From positions 1 to 62,976 of the forward strand of contig JAMFSY010000009.1 in assembly GCA_026225555.1 (NCBI GenBank): a stretch of DNA of 62,976 bases, written 5' to 3'. Both the position numbers and the translations under genes were made by a program. Shown here one piece after another: positions 27,800 to 36,587 of the stretch. This DNA is from Methylacidiphilales bacterium (GTDB lineage Bacteria; Verrucomicrobiota; Verrucomicrobiia; Methylacidiphilales; UBA1321). The stretch's first letter is position 1, and the number at the start of each line of letters is the position of its first letter. The notes beneath the pieces were generated by a model that was not told where the DNA came from, did not search any database, and was given only the letters and a program-made list of their open reading frames with translations.

Positions 27800-29569
27800 C
27801 TAATCCGTGATGATGTCCTTGAACGTGTGGTTCGCGGGAATCATCGGCAGCACGTGCTCGGTGTAGGGCACCATGACGTCGAGCGCATAAGCGCCTTTGG
27901 CGTCGATCAATCGTTGCAGCGCGCCTTCGAGATCCTTCTTGTGCAGCACCCGCTCGCAGGTGATGCCGAAGCCCTTGAAGATCGTCGGGTAGTCAGGATA
28001 GATGCCCGCGCGGTCGCTCGGATCCCCGAGGTAAGTGTGGCCGCGATTGCTGTCGAAGAACCGGTCTTCCCACTGCACCACCATGCCGAGATGCTGGTTG
28101 TTGAGGATGATCACCTTGGCGTCGATTTTCTCCACCTTGGAGGTGGCGAGTTCCTGGACGTTCATGAGGAAGCTGCCGTCGCCGTCGATGTCAATTACCT
28201 GCTTGTTCGGACACGCCACTTTCGCGCCAAGCGCGGTGGGGTAGCCAAAGCCCATGGTGCCGAGACCGCCAGAAGTCAGGAACGTCCGCGGCTTGATGAA
28301 ATCGTAGAACTGCCCGGCCCACATCTGGTGCTGGCCCACGCCGGTCGTGATGATCGCTTCGCCCTTGGTCATCTCGTAGAGTTTACGGATCACCAACTGC
28401 GGGGCGATCTTGTCGCTGTAATCTTCGAACTTCAGCGGGTGTGCGGCTTTCCAGGTGCCGATTTCCTTGACCCAGGCCGGGAACGATTTCCGGGCGCGGC
28501 CTTCCTTGCGGATCATGGCGTTCAGGCGGCCGAGCGCGTATTTCACGTCGCTCAGGATGGGCAGGTGTACGTGCTTGTTCTTGTCGAACTCGGCGTAATC
28601 GATGTCGATATGGACAATAGTGCCGTGCTTGGCGAATTCGGAGACTTTGCCGGTCACGCGATCGTCAAAGCGCACGCCGAAGGCGAGCAGGAGATCGGCC
28701 TCATTCACCGCGCGATTCGCATAGTAGGTGCCGTGCATGCCGAGCCACTTCAGCGAGAGCGGATGTGTCTCCGGAAAACAGCCGATGCCCATGAGCGTCG
28801 TGGTCACGGGAATGTTCGTCAGCTCCACGAATTCCAGCAGCTCCTTCGCCGCGCCGGAGGAAATGATGCCGCCGCCCACATAGAGCACCGGCTTCTCCGC
28901 CTTTTCGATCAGGCCGAGCAATTCGTTCAGCGCCACGTCGTCCGCTTTCTTCTCCGGCTTGTAGCCGCGCAACTCCACCTTGTCCGGGAAGATCGGCTGC
29001 GACATGGATAGCTGCACATCCTTCGGAATGTCGATTACCACGGGCCCCGGCCGGCCGCTGTTCGCAATGTAAAAAGCCTCCTTCACCACGCGGGGAATGT
29101 CCTTCGCGTCGAGCACCAGGTAACTGTGCTTCACCACCGGCAGCGTCATGCCGAAAAAGTCGGTCTCCTGGAAGGCGCCCTTGCCGATGTTGTAGGATGG
29201 CACCTGGCCGGTGATGGAAACCAGCGGAATCGAATCCATGTAGGCATCCGCCAACGCCGTCACCAGGTTCGTCGCGCCGGGACCGCTCGTCGCCATGCAC
29301 ACGCCTACGTGGCCGGTCGCCCGCGAATAGCCCGCCGCCATGAAGCCGCCGCCCTGCTCGTGCCGGGGCAGAATCGTGCGAATCTTCTTCGACTTCGTCA
29401 GCGCCTGATGCAGCAACTGGCTGGCACCGCCGGGATAGGCGAAAATGGTATCGACGCCCTCACGTTCCAGGCTGGCGACGAGGACTTCCGCTCCGTTCAT
29501 CACGGGGCTACGTCGGGAGGGGGCAGGGGAACCTGCCTTTTTCTTCTTGGAATGAGTCGTCGTTTTCAT
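27800..29569 (-). CDS. ilvB: Acetolactate synthase large subunit
   Basis: A 589-aa ThDP enzyme for the first common step of branched-chain amino-acid synthesis (two pyruvates to acetolactate). It has the catalytic Glu motif [60 protein letters not shown], and the ThDP-Mg motif [20 protein letters not shown]...NN. The HEQGG tract is more commonly HEQGA. A basic N-terminal extension of ~20 residues ([17 protein letters not shown]) precedes the first domain. The ilvN regulatory subunit and ilvC are not next to it in this window. It lies downstream of the ParA/coiled-coil pair but separated by 93 bp. Confidence 0.95.
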   Translation of the reverse strand: MKTTTHSKKKKAGSPAPSRRSPVMNGAEVLVASLEREGVDTIFAYPGGASQLLHQALTKSKKIRTILPRHEQGGGFMAAGYSRATGHVGVCMATSGPGATNLVTALADAYMDSIPLVSITGQVPSYNIGKGAFQETDFFGMTLPVVKHSYLVLDAKDIPRVVKEAFYIANSGRPGPVVIDIPKDVQLSMSQPIFPDKVELRGYKPEKKADDVALNELLGLIEKAEKPVLYVGGGIISSGAAKELLEFVELTNIPVTTTLMGIGCFPETHPLSLKWLGMHGTYYANRAVNEADLLLAFGVRFDDRVTGKVSEFAKHGTIVHIDIDYAEFDKNKHVHLPILSDVKYALGRLNAMIRKEGRARKSFPAWVKEIGTWKAAHPLKFEDYSDKIAPQLVIRKLYEMTKGEAIITTGVGQHQMWAGQFYDFIKPRTFLTSGGLGTMGFGYPTALGAKVACPNKQVIDIDGDGSFLMNVQELATSKVEKIDAKVIILNNQHLGMVVQWEDRFFDSNRGHTYLGDPSDRAGIYPDYPTIFKGFGITCERVLHKKDLEGALQRLIDAKGAYALDVMVPYTEHVLPMIPANHTFKDIITD

Positions 29570-29662
29570 ACAAAAGGGGGAGGGGAAAGCCTACAGGGCG
29601 GGAAACGTCTTAGCAACGCCGGAGTTGGTCCATTCGCCCGGCAAAAGCCGAAAAATGGTCCG

Positions 29663-31078
29663 TTAGGGCCGCCCCGCGACCTTGGCCTTGAGGGCGTTCA
29701 ATTCGCGGGTGAGCTGATCGTGCTGCGCCTGGAGAAGCATGTTCTGTTGCACCAGCGTGGCGCATTCGTTCTTGAGGTTATCCAGGTTCGTCTTGGCCAT
29801 GGAAGAGCCCTCGCTGGCTTCGCGCAGGGCGTCGCGGGTTTCTTGCAGCGCCTTTTGGCTGAGTGCCAAACCGCGCTGGGCAATGGAGGCATCTTCCCGG
29901 GCCTGGTTGAGCTGGGTTTGCAGGGCGCTGGTGTCTTCCGAAATTGGTGCGGGCACAGGCTCGGGGGCGGGAGCGTTCTTCAGTTCGGCGATCTGCTGGT
30001 CGCGTTCGGCGAGTTGCGCGCGCAAGGTTTCGAGCTCCGCTTCCAGGGCGGGATCTTTCTTGGCCGGTTCACCGCGCAGGCGCACGTGCTCCAGCTTTAA
30101 ATTCTCGAACTGCTCGCGCAGGCTCGCGTAATCGCGGCGCGCGCCGTCCCGTTCCTCCAGGGCTCGGGAAAGCTCTTCCGGCGAAGAAGCCTGCGCCTGG
30201 GCGGCGCCGTTGGCCTCCTCGGCCTGTTGCAACTGCGAGCGTAAAAGATTCGACTCGTTCCGGGCGTCGTCGCGTTCCTCGACCACGCGGGAGAGTTCCT
30301 CCACCTTGGCGGCGAGCTCATCGCGTTCCTTGGAGACGTCATCGTATTCCAAGAGCTGGCTGCGGAGGAGATCGCTTTGCCGGCGGGCGTCATCGCGCTC
30401 TTCGGTGACGCGGGAAAGGTCTTCTTTGAGCGTGTTCGAGATATCCCAGGAGGCAGGCTCGGGCGGTTCCGCCTTTGCTTCGGTGATCGATTCGGGGAGA
30501 GCGGGGATTTCCTCCTCGGACTCTTCTTCTTCCTGCTCTTCTTCGGTGAAGCCCAGCGGGGCGTCCCGAAGCCCAAACGTCTCGTAGGGCGGTGTGGGAA
30601 GAACGGGCGTCTGTGGCGTCAAAACCGGACGTCCCGGCATGGGCTGGCTCTGGGAAGGAGGCAGGCTGACCGGCTTATCGTACTCGAAAATCGGCTTGAG
30701 ATTCGGGAGCGGAGTCGTCCGCTGCCGAAGGGGAGAGGGGGCTGGCGTTTCGGCAGGGGCGGAGGAGGAAAGGGGGAGGCTCCGGATCGGCTCGCTTGGC
30801 TGGGGAATCGGTGCGGGCGCGGTCTCAGGAATTGGCTCGGGATCGGGGGCGAAGAGAGGCTCATCCTTTTGCACGGGAGCCAGCGCGGGCGCTTTCGCGG
30901 CTGGAGCGGTGAAAAGAGACGGCGCTTCAGGGGTCGGAGCGGATTCCCTGGCCGATGGCCGAGAAGCGGGTTTAGCGGGCGCCGTGGGCGCACCGGTGGC
31001 CGCGGCAGACTTGGGGCCTACCTTTTTGACCAGACGGGAAAACTTATCCTGGTCAAACCACGAGGGAGACGTACTCAT
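29663..31078 (-). CDS. Pro-rich coiled-coil partner of ParA-like ATPase
   Basis: A 471-aa protein of unknown function. It has a short basic N-terminus (SWFDQDKFSRLVKKVGPKSA), a long Pro/Ala-rich linker (~25-180), a Glu patch (FTEEEQEEEESEEEIPALPE), then regular coiled coil with repeated LSRVTEERDDARRQSDLLRSQ-type units over ~215-465. Its start lies inside the parA 3' end (26-bp overlap), so translation is probably coupled. Partners of ParA ATPases often stimulate ATP hydrolysis with a basic N-terminal peptide, and the SRLVKKVGPK segment is a candidate. This is an inference from architecture; no homologous named family was recognised. It could be a cargo adaptor or polar/mid-cell scaffold. Confidence 0.75.
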   Translation of the reverse strand: MSTSPSWFDQDKFSRLVKKVGPKSAAATGAPTAPAKPASRPSARESAPTPEAPSLFTAPAAKAPALAPVQKDEPLFAPDPEPIPETAPAPIPQPSEPIRSLPLSSSAPAETPAPSPLRQRTTPLPNLKPIFEYDKPVSLPPSQSQPMPGRPVLTPQTPVLPTPPYETFGLRDAPLGFTEEEQEEEESEEEIPALPESITEAKAEPPEPASWDISNTLKEDLSRVTEERDDARRQSDLLRSQLLEYDDVSKERDELAAKVEELSRVVEERDDARNESNLLRSQLQQAEEANGAAQAQASSPEELSRALEERDGARRDYASLREQFENLKLEHVRLRGEPAKKDPALEAELETLRAQLAERDQQIAELKNAPAPEPVPAPISEDTSALQTQLNQAREDASIAQRGLALSQKALQETRDALREASEGSSMAKTNLDNLKNECATLVQQNMLLQAQHDQLTRELNALKAKVAGRP

Positions 31079-31868
31079 CGTTTTGTTCGGGCTTCTGCAG
31101 GCCAAGTTTGCCTTCTAATTCGGCGGCTAGTTGATCGAAGAGCAGCGCGATGGGCGGAGGCGCATCGCCGCGAAGGAGGCCGAGGGGCATTCCCTTCATG
31201 CTCGCATTGATAATTTCGGGATCGCGCGGGAAGAAGGCCTGGCAGACCATCTCGGGAGGGAGGATCCGCCGGATTTCGTCGACGATCTGTTTCGATTCCG
31301 GAAGTTCGGGATCGGCCATGGTCAAGACCACGCCGGCGAGAGAACAGGCATCCGGGTTTTCCGTCTGCAACTGATCGAGGAAATCGACCGTCAACATGAG
31401 CGAGCGCAGGGCCAGCGGCTCGCACTGCTGGGGCAAAAGAACATGCGTGCAATTACGCAGGATGCCCTCGGTCGGACCATGTAGGCCGGAGGGGGTGTCG
31501 ATGATGACGATATCGTAACCGGCTCCGTCCACGGCTTGGAAGAAAGGCTTAAGCACGGAACCGTCCTGCAGGCTCGAGCACCACTTGGAGATCTCCTGGA
31601 TGGGAATCTTGCCGGTCATGACGATCCGGAGCGTTTCCAGCTTGGTGCGCAGAGCCGCTTCCTCCAGGGGCATGGATGCCGTCAAAATTTCGTAAAGGCC
31701 CACATAGGCCTGGGCGCTGGGGGAAAGCGACATGCCGATTGATCCCTGAGGATCACCGTCGACCAGTAGCGTTTTCCAGCCGCGCTTGGCGCAGGAGAAG
31801 GCGAGATTAATGGCGCAAGTAGTCTTACCAACGCCACCCTTTAAACTTGAGATTGCTAGTGTAATCAC
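31053..31868 (-). CDS. ParA/MinD-like ATPase
   Basis: A 271-aa P-loop ATPase starting MITLAISSLKGGVGKTTCAI with the deviant Walker A (KGGVGKTT, signature Lys first), then LLVDGDPQGSIGMSLSPSAQ (Walker A') and YDIVIIDTPSGLHGPTEGIL (Walker B). It lacks an N-terminal HTH, so it is the short ParA/Soj/McdA-like kind, and no MinD C-terminal amphipathic helix was recognised. No parB or parS-like gene is adjacent. Instead a coiled-coil protein overlaps its 3' end, so it is better viewed as an orphan cargo-positioning ATPase than as the chromosomal ParA. Confidence 0.88.
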   Translation of the reverse strand: MITLAISSLKGGVGKTTCAINLAFSCAKRGWKTLLVDGDPQGSIGMSLSPSAQAYVGLYEILTASMPLEEAALRTKLETLRIVMTGKIPIQEISKWCSSLQDGSVLKPFFQAVDGAGYDIVIIDTPSGLHGPTEGILRNCTHVLLPQQCEPLALRSLMLTVDFLDQLQTENPDACSLAGVVLTMADPELPESKQIVDEIRRILPPEMVCQAFFPRDPEIINASMKGMPLGLLRGDAPPPIALLFDQLAAELEGKLGLQKPEQNDEYVSLVV

Positions 31869-32034
31869 GACGTTGAGAACAGTTTCTACCTGTTGAATGG
31901 GATAACCGCCAGCTAGAAACGTAGAAAAGCGGAAAAAGTCGCGGAAGGAAGTTATTTAGGGAGTTCAAAAATCCTCCCTTTGGCGAGCCAAGGGTTTCAC
32001 CGCGAGCGGTTTCCATCGAGAGAAAAGCCGGGTT

Positions 32035-32892
32035 TCAGTTTTCGGCCAACATTTCCAGGCTGAAGTCAACGGCATGAACACTATGGGTCAGCGCGCCGAC
32101 GGAAATAAAGTCGACCCCGGTGGCGGCGACGGGGGCAATTCGCTCCAAAGTCATATTGCCCGAAGCCTCCGTCTCGGCCCGTCCCGCGATCAGCGCGACG
32201 CACGCCCGCATCTCGTCGAGCGACATATTGTCGAGTAGGATGCGATCGACGCCCAAGGTCAGGATTTCGGGGATCTGGTCGAGGCGATCGACTTCCACTT
32301 CGAGCAGTGCCTTCGGCTCCAGTTCCCGCGCGGCACGAATGGCTTCCGCCAGGCGATTGCCCGCGCCCATGAGCGCGAGGTGATTGTCTTTGATCAAAAA
32401 TTGGTCGTACAACCCGATGCGGTGATTGACGCCGCCGCCGCACGCCACGGCGTACTTTTGCAAGGCGCGCAAACCGGGGACGGTCTTGCGGGTGTCGAGG
32501 ATGCGCGTTTTAGTGCCGGCTGTCGCCTCGACGTAGCGCCGGGTTTCCGTGGCGACTCCCGAGAGCTGCTGGATGAAGTTAAGGGCGCAACGTTCGGCGG
32601 TAAGGATCGACCCGGCGGGACCTCGAATTTCCAGGACGGTTTGGCCGACCGCCAAGGCGGCGCCGTCCTGTGCCCGGGGAGTCAGGACCAGCGCGGGATC
32701 TTGTTCCCGGAAGACCTGCTCGGCGACCGGCAGGCCGGCGAGGACGCAGGGTTCCTTGGCAAAAATACGGGCCGCGCCGCGGATTTCCGGTTTGACGCAG
32801 GCGAGCGTGGTGATGTCGGCCGGACCCCGGTCCTCGCCCAGCGCGCGGGCGGCGGCTTCGCGAATGACAGCCGGGGTGAGGGAAGGCGGCAT
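32035..32892 (-). CDS. nadC: Nicotinate-nucleotide pyrophosphorylase (carboxylating)
   Basis: A 285-aa quinolinate phosphoribosyltransferase of de novo NAD synthesis (quinolinate plus PRPP to NaMN, CO2 and PPi). Motifs are EDRGPADITTLA, CALNFIQQLSGVATETRRYV, RILDTRKTVPGLRALQKYAV, CGGGVNHRIGLYDQFLIKDN, LEVEVDRLDQIPE and DFISVGALTHSVHAVDFSLE. The length is usual. The frame extends upstream, but the ATG at 32890-32892 sits one base after the stop of the preceding secreted-protein gene and the family begins there. It is the terminal gene of a probable TPR / secreted protein / nadC transcript. Confidence 0.95.
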   Translation of the reverse strand: MPPSLTPAVIREAAARALGEDRGPADITTLACVKPEIRGAARIFAKEPCVLAGLPVAEQVFREQDPALVLTPRAQDGAALAVGQTVLEIRGPAGSILTAERCALNFIQQLSGVATETRRYVEATAGTKTRILDTRKTVPGLRALQKYAVACGGGVNHRIGLYDQFLIKDNHLALMGAGNRLAEAIRAARELEPKALLEVEVDRLDQIPEILTLGVDRILLDNMSLDEMRACVALIAGRAETEASGNMTLERIAPVAATGVDFISVGALTHSVHAVDFSLEMLAEN

Positions 32893-32893
32893 G

Positions 32894-33601
32894 CTACTGC
32901 GCGTTGCCCTTGTTCGTCTCGGGAATGGGCTCCGCTTTTCCGGGAGGCGTCTGGGTAGGCGCAGCCACGGGAGGGACGGCTCCGGCGGGAATGAGACCGC
33001 CATCGGCGGCCAATTCCGTCAGGGCCACCCGGTAGTGGGCCTCGACCTTGAGGAACTCCTGCTGGCGATCGACGTCCTCCAGCAGCGCCTCGATCTTGGC
33101 GTTGCGGGTGTCGCGCAGATCGGAGACCTGCTGCGCCTGTTGCAGGGGCGACACGGAGTCGTTGTTAAGCACGTTCTTGAGGAGAATACCATCGGCCAGG
33201 TAGAAGCTTTGGATCGCTTTCTTTTCGTTGTCCGAAAGCGTGAAGGCCTCTCCGAGATCTTTCAGATAATTATCAAGAATGGTCGCCACCGGTTTGCTGG
33301 CTGGGGAAGGGGCGGGAGGAGGTGTGGCGGGGCTGTTGGGTTTCGAAGGCGTGTTCGAGGTTTTCGTGACCGTCGTGCCGCTCGGGGTCGCGCCGTTGCT
33401 TCCATTCGGAGCGGCGGCACCGGGCGCCGATTTGGCGGTGGTGTTCGCTTGTGCCGGGGCCGGGGTCGCCGGTTGGGCATTGGTGGAACTGGAGGGTTGA
33501 ACCGGGCCGGGAGGCGGAGAGCCACCGTTGTCGGCGGCGAAAACGCCGGTCAAGGGAACAAGGACGACCAGGCCACTGAAAAGGATGGAGCGCGATTTCA
33601 T
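32894..33601 (-). CDS. Secreted Pro/Thr-rich protein
   Basis: A 235-aa exported protein. The signal peptide is SILFSGLVVLVPLTGVFAAD. Residues ~25-105 are low-complexity Pro/Ala/Thr/Asn. A helical region (~108-190) reads ILDNYLKDLGEAFTLSDNEK and YLADGILLKNVLNNDSVSPL...LRDTRNAKIEALLEDVDRQQ. The tail is again Pro-rich. The helical part resembles periplasmic stress proteins that count or bind helices (Spy/CpxP-like layout), but I cannot assign a family. Its stop codon ends one base before the nadC start. The ATG at 33599-33601 begins the signal peptide and is preferred over an upstream in-frame start. Confidence 0.7.
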   Translation of the reverse strand: MKSRSILFSGLVVLVPLTGVFAADNGGSPPPGPVQPSSSTNAQPATPAPAQANTTAKSAPGAAAPNGSNGATPSGTTVTKTSNTPSKPNSPATPPPAPSPASKPVATILDNYLKDLGEAFTLSDNEKKAIQSFYLADGILLKNVLNNDSVSPLQQAQQVSDLRDTRNAKIEALLEDVDRQQEFLKVEAHYRVALTELAADGGLIPAGAVPPVAAPTQTPPGKAEPIPETNKGNAQ

Positions 33602-33673
33602 AGAAGCTATTCTCAGAGAATTGAATAAAGCGGGCGCGGGCGAAAGCAAATTCCTCGCTTTCGGGCGGGACTG

Positions 33674-33991
33674 CTAGGCGAGCCGCGCCAGCGCGGCGCG
33701 GATTTCCTCCTCGGGCCCTTCGTGATGCTGGTCGATGGCGAACTGGAGTGCGGATTGATAAAGGGCCGTCGCCTCGGCCTTGTCGTCGCGGCGCAGCGCA
33801 CACTGGGCGAGCAGCATGGTGACGACCATCCAGTCCGACCGCGCGGCGAGCGCCGTGCGCAGATGTTTTTCCGCTTCCGGAAAACGGCCCGCATCGTAAA
33901 GGGCCTTGCCCAGGCTGAAGTGGAGGAGCTCGTCGTTCGGCCGCTGCTGAAGCAGGCCTTCGTATTTGGTGATCAAGGTATCGGAAGTCAT
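33674..33991 (-). CDS. Small TPR protein
   Basis: A 105-aa protein of about two to three tetratricopeptide repeats: LLHFSLGKALYDAGRFPEAE (first), VVTMLLAQCALRRDDKAEAT (second). TPR folds mediate protein contacts. There is no signal peptide, so it is cytosolic. The frame extends upstream through repeat element 34081-34179 without similarity, so MTSDTLITKY at 33989-33991 is taken as the start. It is followed after 72 bp by the secreted protein and nadC. Confidence 0.8.
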   Translation of the reverse strand: MTSDTLITKYEGLLQQRPNDELLHFSLGKALYDAGRFPEAEKHLRTALAARSDWMVVTMLLAQCALRRDDKAEATALYQSALQFAIDQHHEGPEEEIRAALARLA

Positions 33992-34080
33992 GGGCTTTCT
34001 TAAGAAAGCCCGCCGGGGGCGGGTTGTCGAGGGAGTTGCATGAAGATAAAAGCCGGACTGCCGCACGCCGTCGAGCCCGA

Positions 34081-34179
34081 GGTAGCCGCCGCGCGCCGCG
34101 CGGTGGAGGAGAGATAAAAAGCTCCCACGCTCTGCTCCTTCTCCGAAAAGACACCACCGCACGGCGTGCGGCGGCTACC
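34081..34179. repeat. MITE/BIME-like element, copy A
   Basis: A 99-bp element with imperfect terminal inverted repeats of ~28 bp (GGTAGCCGCCGCGCGCCGCG... and ...GCGTGCGGCGGCTACC) around a ~45-bp core (GAGATAAAAAGCTCCCACGC...). Copy B at 35922-36015 matches its reverse complement through arms and core. Each arm is itself self-complementary. It lies upstream of the PYROXD2-like gene. Confidence 0.85.
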
Positions 34180-34266
34180 ACTTGAGTCGAAGCGAACTGC
34201 GGGGAATTGAGCCAACGAGATTAAAATAAGTGCGCGGGAGAGCCGACCATCGTTACACTACGCATC

Positions 34267-35874
34267 ATGGCGCATTATGACGTGGTGGTGGTCGGGGCGG
34301 GGCACAACGGACTTACCTGCGCCTGCTATTTGGCCAAGGCGGGCCGAAGCGTGCTCGTCCTGGAACGCCGCCATATCGTCGGTGGCGCGGTCTGCACGCA
34401 GGACGATCTCATTCCCGGCTACCGGCTCGATGTCGGTTCCTCGGCGCACATCATGATCCACCTGACGCCCGTGCTGCGCGACCTGGAGCTGCATCGCTTC
34501 GGGCTCGAATATCTCGAAATGGATCCGTGGGCCCATTACCCGATTCTCGGCACGGGGACTGGCATCAGTTTCTACCGTGATCTCGACAAGACGTGCCAGA
34601 GTATCGCGAAGATTTCGCCGACGGATGCCGAGGCCTATCGCGCCTTTGTGCAGCACTGGGGCGAGTTGAACGACGGCATTTTCGAGACGTTCCTGCAACC
34701 GCCCACGCCGGGCCGGATCTTCGGCACGATCTTCAAGCGCAACCTGCTGAACTGGCGTTCGCGCAAACTCTGGTCGTCGCTCGATACCACGCGGCAACTC
34801 ATGGCTCCCTATGGCCAGATTATCGATGAACTCTTCGAGCATCCCTCGGTGAAGACGGCGTTGGCGTGGCTCTCCGCGCAATCAGGGCCCGCGCCGGGTG
34901 AGATGGCCAGCGGCGATATGCTGGGCTGGAACGCCATGATCCACAAGAGCGGCGCGAAGCGGGCCAAAGGCGGCAGCGGTGCGCTGACCCAGGCGCTGGC
35001 GAAATGCCTGGAAAGCCACGGCGGACGCGTCATCTGCAATGCTGGGGTGACGGAGATTGAGCAACTGGAAAATGAGAAGGATCAATGGAAGGTTTCCTAT
35101 GACTCGCGTGATCGGGACGAGCATCATTTTGTCGAGACCGTGCATGCCAAACGCCTGGTCGGCGCGTGCCATGTACACACGCTTTTTGGCGAACTGCTCA
35201 AGAACCCGGCGACCGAATTAAAGAAGCGCGTCGCGCGAACGCGGATTGGAAACGGCTTTGGCATGATCGTCCGGCATGCGGTGGAGGAACTGCCCGATTA
35301 CGGCGCGGGGCCGGCGGGGCCACGACCGGGCACGAAGGATTACCATACTTCGCTGCAATTACTTTGCCCCTCGCAGGATTACCTGAAGAGTTCGCATCGC
35401 GATTTCTCGTTCGGCCTGCCGCCGCAAAAGCCGTCGGTTGTGGCGATGACTTTTTCCGCGCTCGATCCGACTCTCGCTCCCGAGGGAAAGCACACGCTTT
35501 TCACCTGGGGTCAATATCATCCTTACGAGCTCGCCGACGGGGTGAAGTGGGATGACATCCGCGAGCGAGAGGCGGACAAACTCTACGAGCTCGTCTGTCA
35601 GTACGCGCCCAACATGCGGGGTAAAATGATCGACCGCTACATCCAGACGCCGCTCGATCTCGAACGCACGTTGGGACTGCTGCGCGGGAACGTCATGCAT
35701 CTCGAGATGAGTCTCGACCAGATGTTCATGTTCCGGCCGCTGCCTGAACTCTCGACCTATAAGACGCCGCTAACCGGTCTCTATCTCACCGGCGCGAGCA
35801 CGCACCCGGGCGGAGGCGTCTTTGCCGCGAGTGGATATAACACGGCGCAGGTGATCCTGCGGGAGCGTAGATAA
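34267..35874 (+). CDS. PYROXD2/phytoene-desaturase-like FAD oxidoreductase
   Basis: A 535-aa flavoprotein of the COG1233 group. The N-terminal FAD-binding motif is YDVVVVGAGHNGLTCACYLA, followed by VLVLERRHIVGGAV, VDVGSSAHIM-type contacts, and the C-terminal FAD-binding TGLYLTGASTHPGGGVFAAS. The form GxGHNG and the length match the animal PYROXD2 / bacterial NAD(P)/FAD-dependent oxidoreductase subgroup more than carotenoid CrtI. No carotenoid gene is nearby. The substrate is unknown. It is a single gene with nearly mirrored ~95-bp repeats on both sides (34081-34179 and 35922-36015). Confidence 0.85.
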   Translation: MAHYDVVVVGAGHNGLTCACYLAKAGRSVLVLERRHIVGGAVCTQDDLIPGYRLDVGSSAHIMIHLTPVLRDLELHRFGLEYLEMDPWAHYPILGTGTGISFYRDLDKTCQSIAKISPTDAEAYRAFVQHWGELNDGIFETFLQPPTPGRIFGTIFKRNLLNWRSRKLWSSLDTTRQLMAPYGQIIDELFEHPSVKTALAWLSAQSGPAPGEMASGDMLGWNAMIHKSGAKRAKGGSGALTQALAKCLESHGGRVICNAGVTEIEQLENEKDQWKVSYDSRDRDEHHFVETVHAKRLVGACHVHTLFGELLKNPATELKKRVARTRIGNGFGMIVRHAVEELPDYGAGPAGPRPGTKDYHTSLQLLCPSQDYLKSSHRDFSFGLPPQKPSVVAMTFSALDPTLAPEGKHTLFTWGQYHPYELADGVKWDDIREREADKLYELVCQYAPNMRGKMIDRYIQTPLDLERTLGLLRGNVMHLEMSLDQMFMFRPLPELSTYKTPLTGLYLTGASTHPGGGVFAASGYNTAQVILRERR

Positions 35875-35921
35875 ATCGACGTTGGCCCACGATTGATTCC
35901 CCGAAGCTCGCTTCGGCCCGA

Positions 35922-36015
35922 GGTAGCCGCCGCGCGCCGCGCGGTGGTGTCTTTCGAAGGAGAGAGCGTGGGAACTTTACTTCTCTCCTCCACCGCACGG
36001 CGTGCGGCGGCTACC
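35922..36015. repeat. MITE/BIME-like element, copy B (inverted relative to A)
   Basis: A 94-bp element. The left arm GGTAGCCGCCGCGCGCCGCG and right arm ...GCGTGCGGCGGCTACC enclose a core (TCTTTCGAAGGAGAGAGCGT...) that is the reverse complement of the copy A core with a few differences. It begins 47 bp after the oxidoreductase stop. Confidence 0.85.
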
Positions 36016-36111
36016 TCGGGCTCCATGGCGGGCGTCGACCGGCGCAATTACTGCCGACCGCAGGTCCGGCGGCTACCTCGGAATGCCTCGAGCCTTCTTC
36101 GCGGGTTTTAT

Positions 36112-36450
36112 CTACTCAATCGTCCGAACTTCGTCGTCCGCGCTGTGAATATGGTCCTTGGCTTTTTCGACGTCGCCGGTGCCGAGGTCCGCGATGGCAT
36201 CATCAATGTAAACCAGCGCGTTCTTACGGTGATGGTGGAGATTGCGTCCCGGAGGCACAGATGCCACGGCAGCCTTGGCCTCGTTCAGAAGTTTGAGCTC
36301 GGTTGCCGTATTCGATTCATCCAGCGCCTGATGAAGCAGGTCATGCGCCTGGGTCATCGGATCGGACTCATTGGCATGGAGTGCTCCCGAAAAGCCGAGT
36401 GAGAGGCCCATAATGGCGAGAAGAGGAAAGAAGACGCGGGGAAGTTTCAT
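36112..36450 (-). CDS. Small secreted helical protein
   Basis: A 112-aa protein with a signal peptide (VFFPLLAIMGLSLGFSGALH, cleavage near ALHANE). The mature ~85 residues are helical, charged and His-containing (DPMTQAHDLLHQALDESNTA, NLHHHRKNALVYIDDAIADL). It has no recognised domain. It is likely periplasmic. It is divergent from the trypsin-like protease gene, so a shared regulatory spacer (36451-36587) is possible. The function is unknown. Confidence 0.65.
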   Translation of the reverse strand: MKLPRVFFPLLAIMGLSLGFSGALHANESDPMTQAHDLLHQALDESNTATELKLLNEAKAAVASVPPGRNLHHHRKNALVYIDDAIADLGTGDVEKAKDHIHSADDEVRTIE

Positions 36451-36587
36451 TCATCTGCATTAACAAATAGACGAGGGAAGGCAAGGTTCATTTGTGTGAC
36501 AATGCCGATGAAATGGACGCGCGAAAAGCCGAGGCACAGGAAGGTTCACGTCCTTTACTTTTGCCTATTACTACCTAGGATGCGCCG

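Noticed and set aside
27827..29011. 394-codon plus-strand frame inside ilvB
   Set aside because: An antisense shadow of a clearly identified acetolactate synthase.
30377..31210. Gly/Arg-rich plus-strand frame over the coiled-coil gene
   Set aside because: Its low complexity arises from the Pro/Glu codons of the real gene on the other strand.
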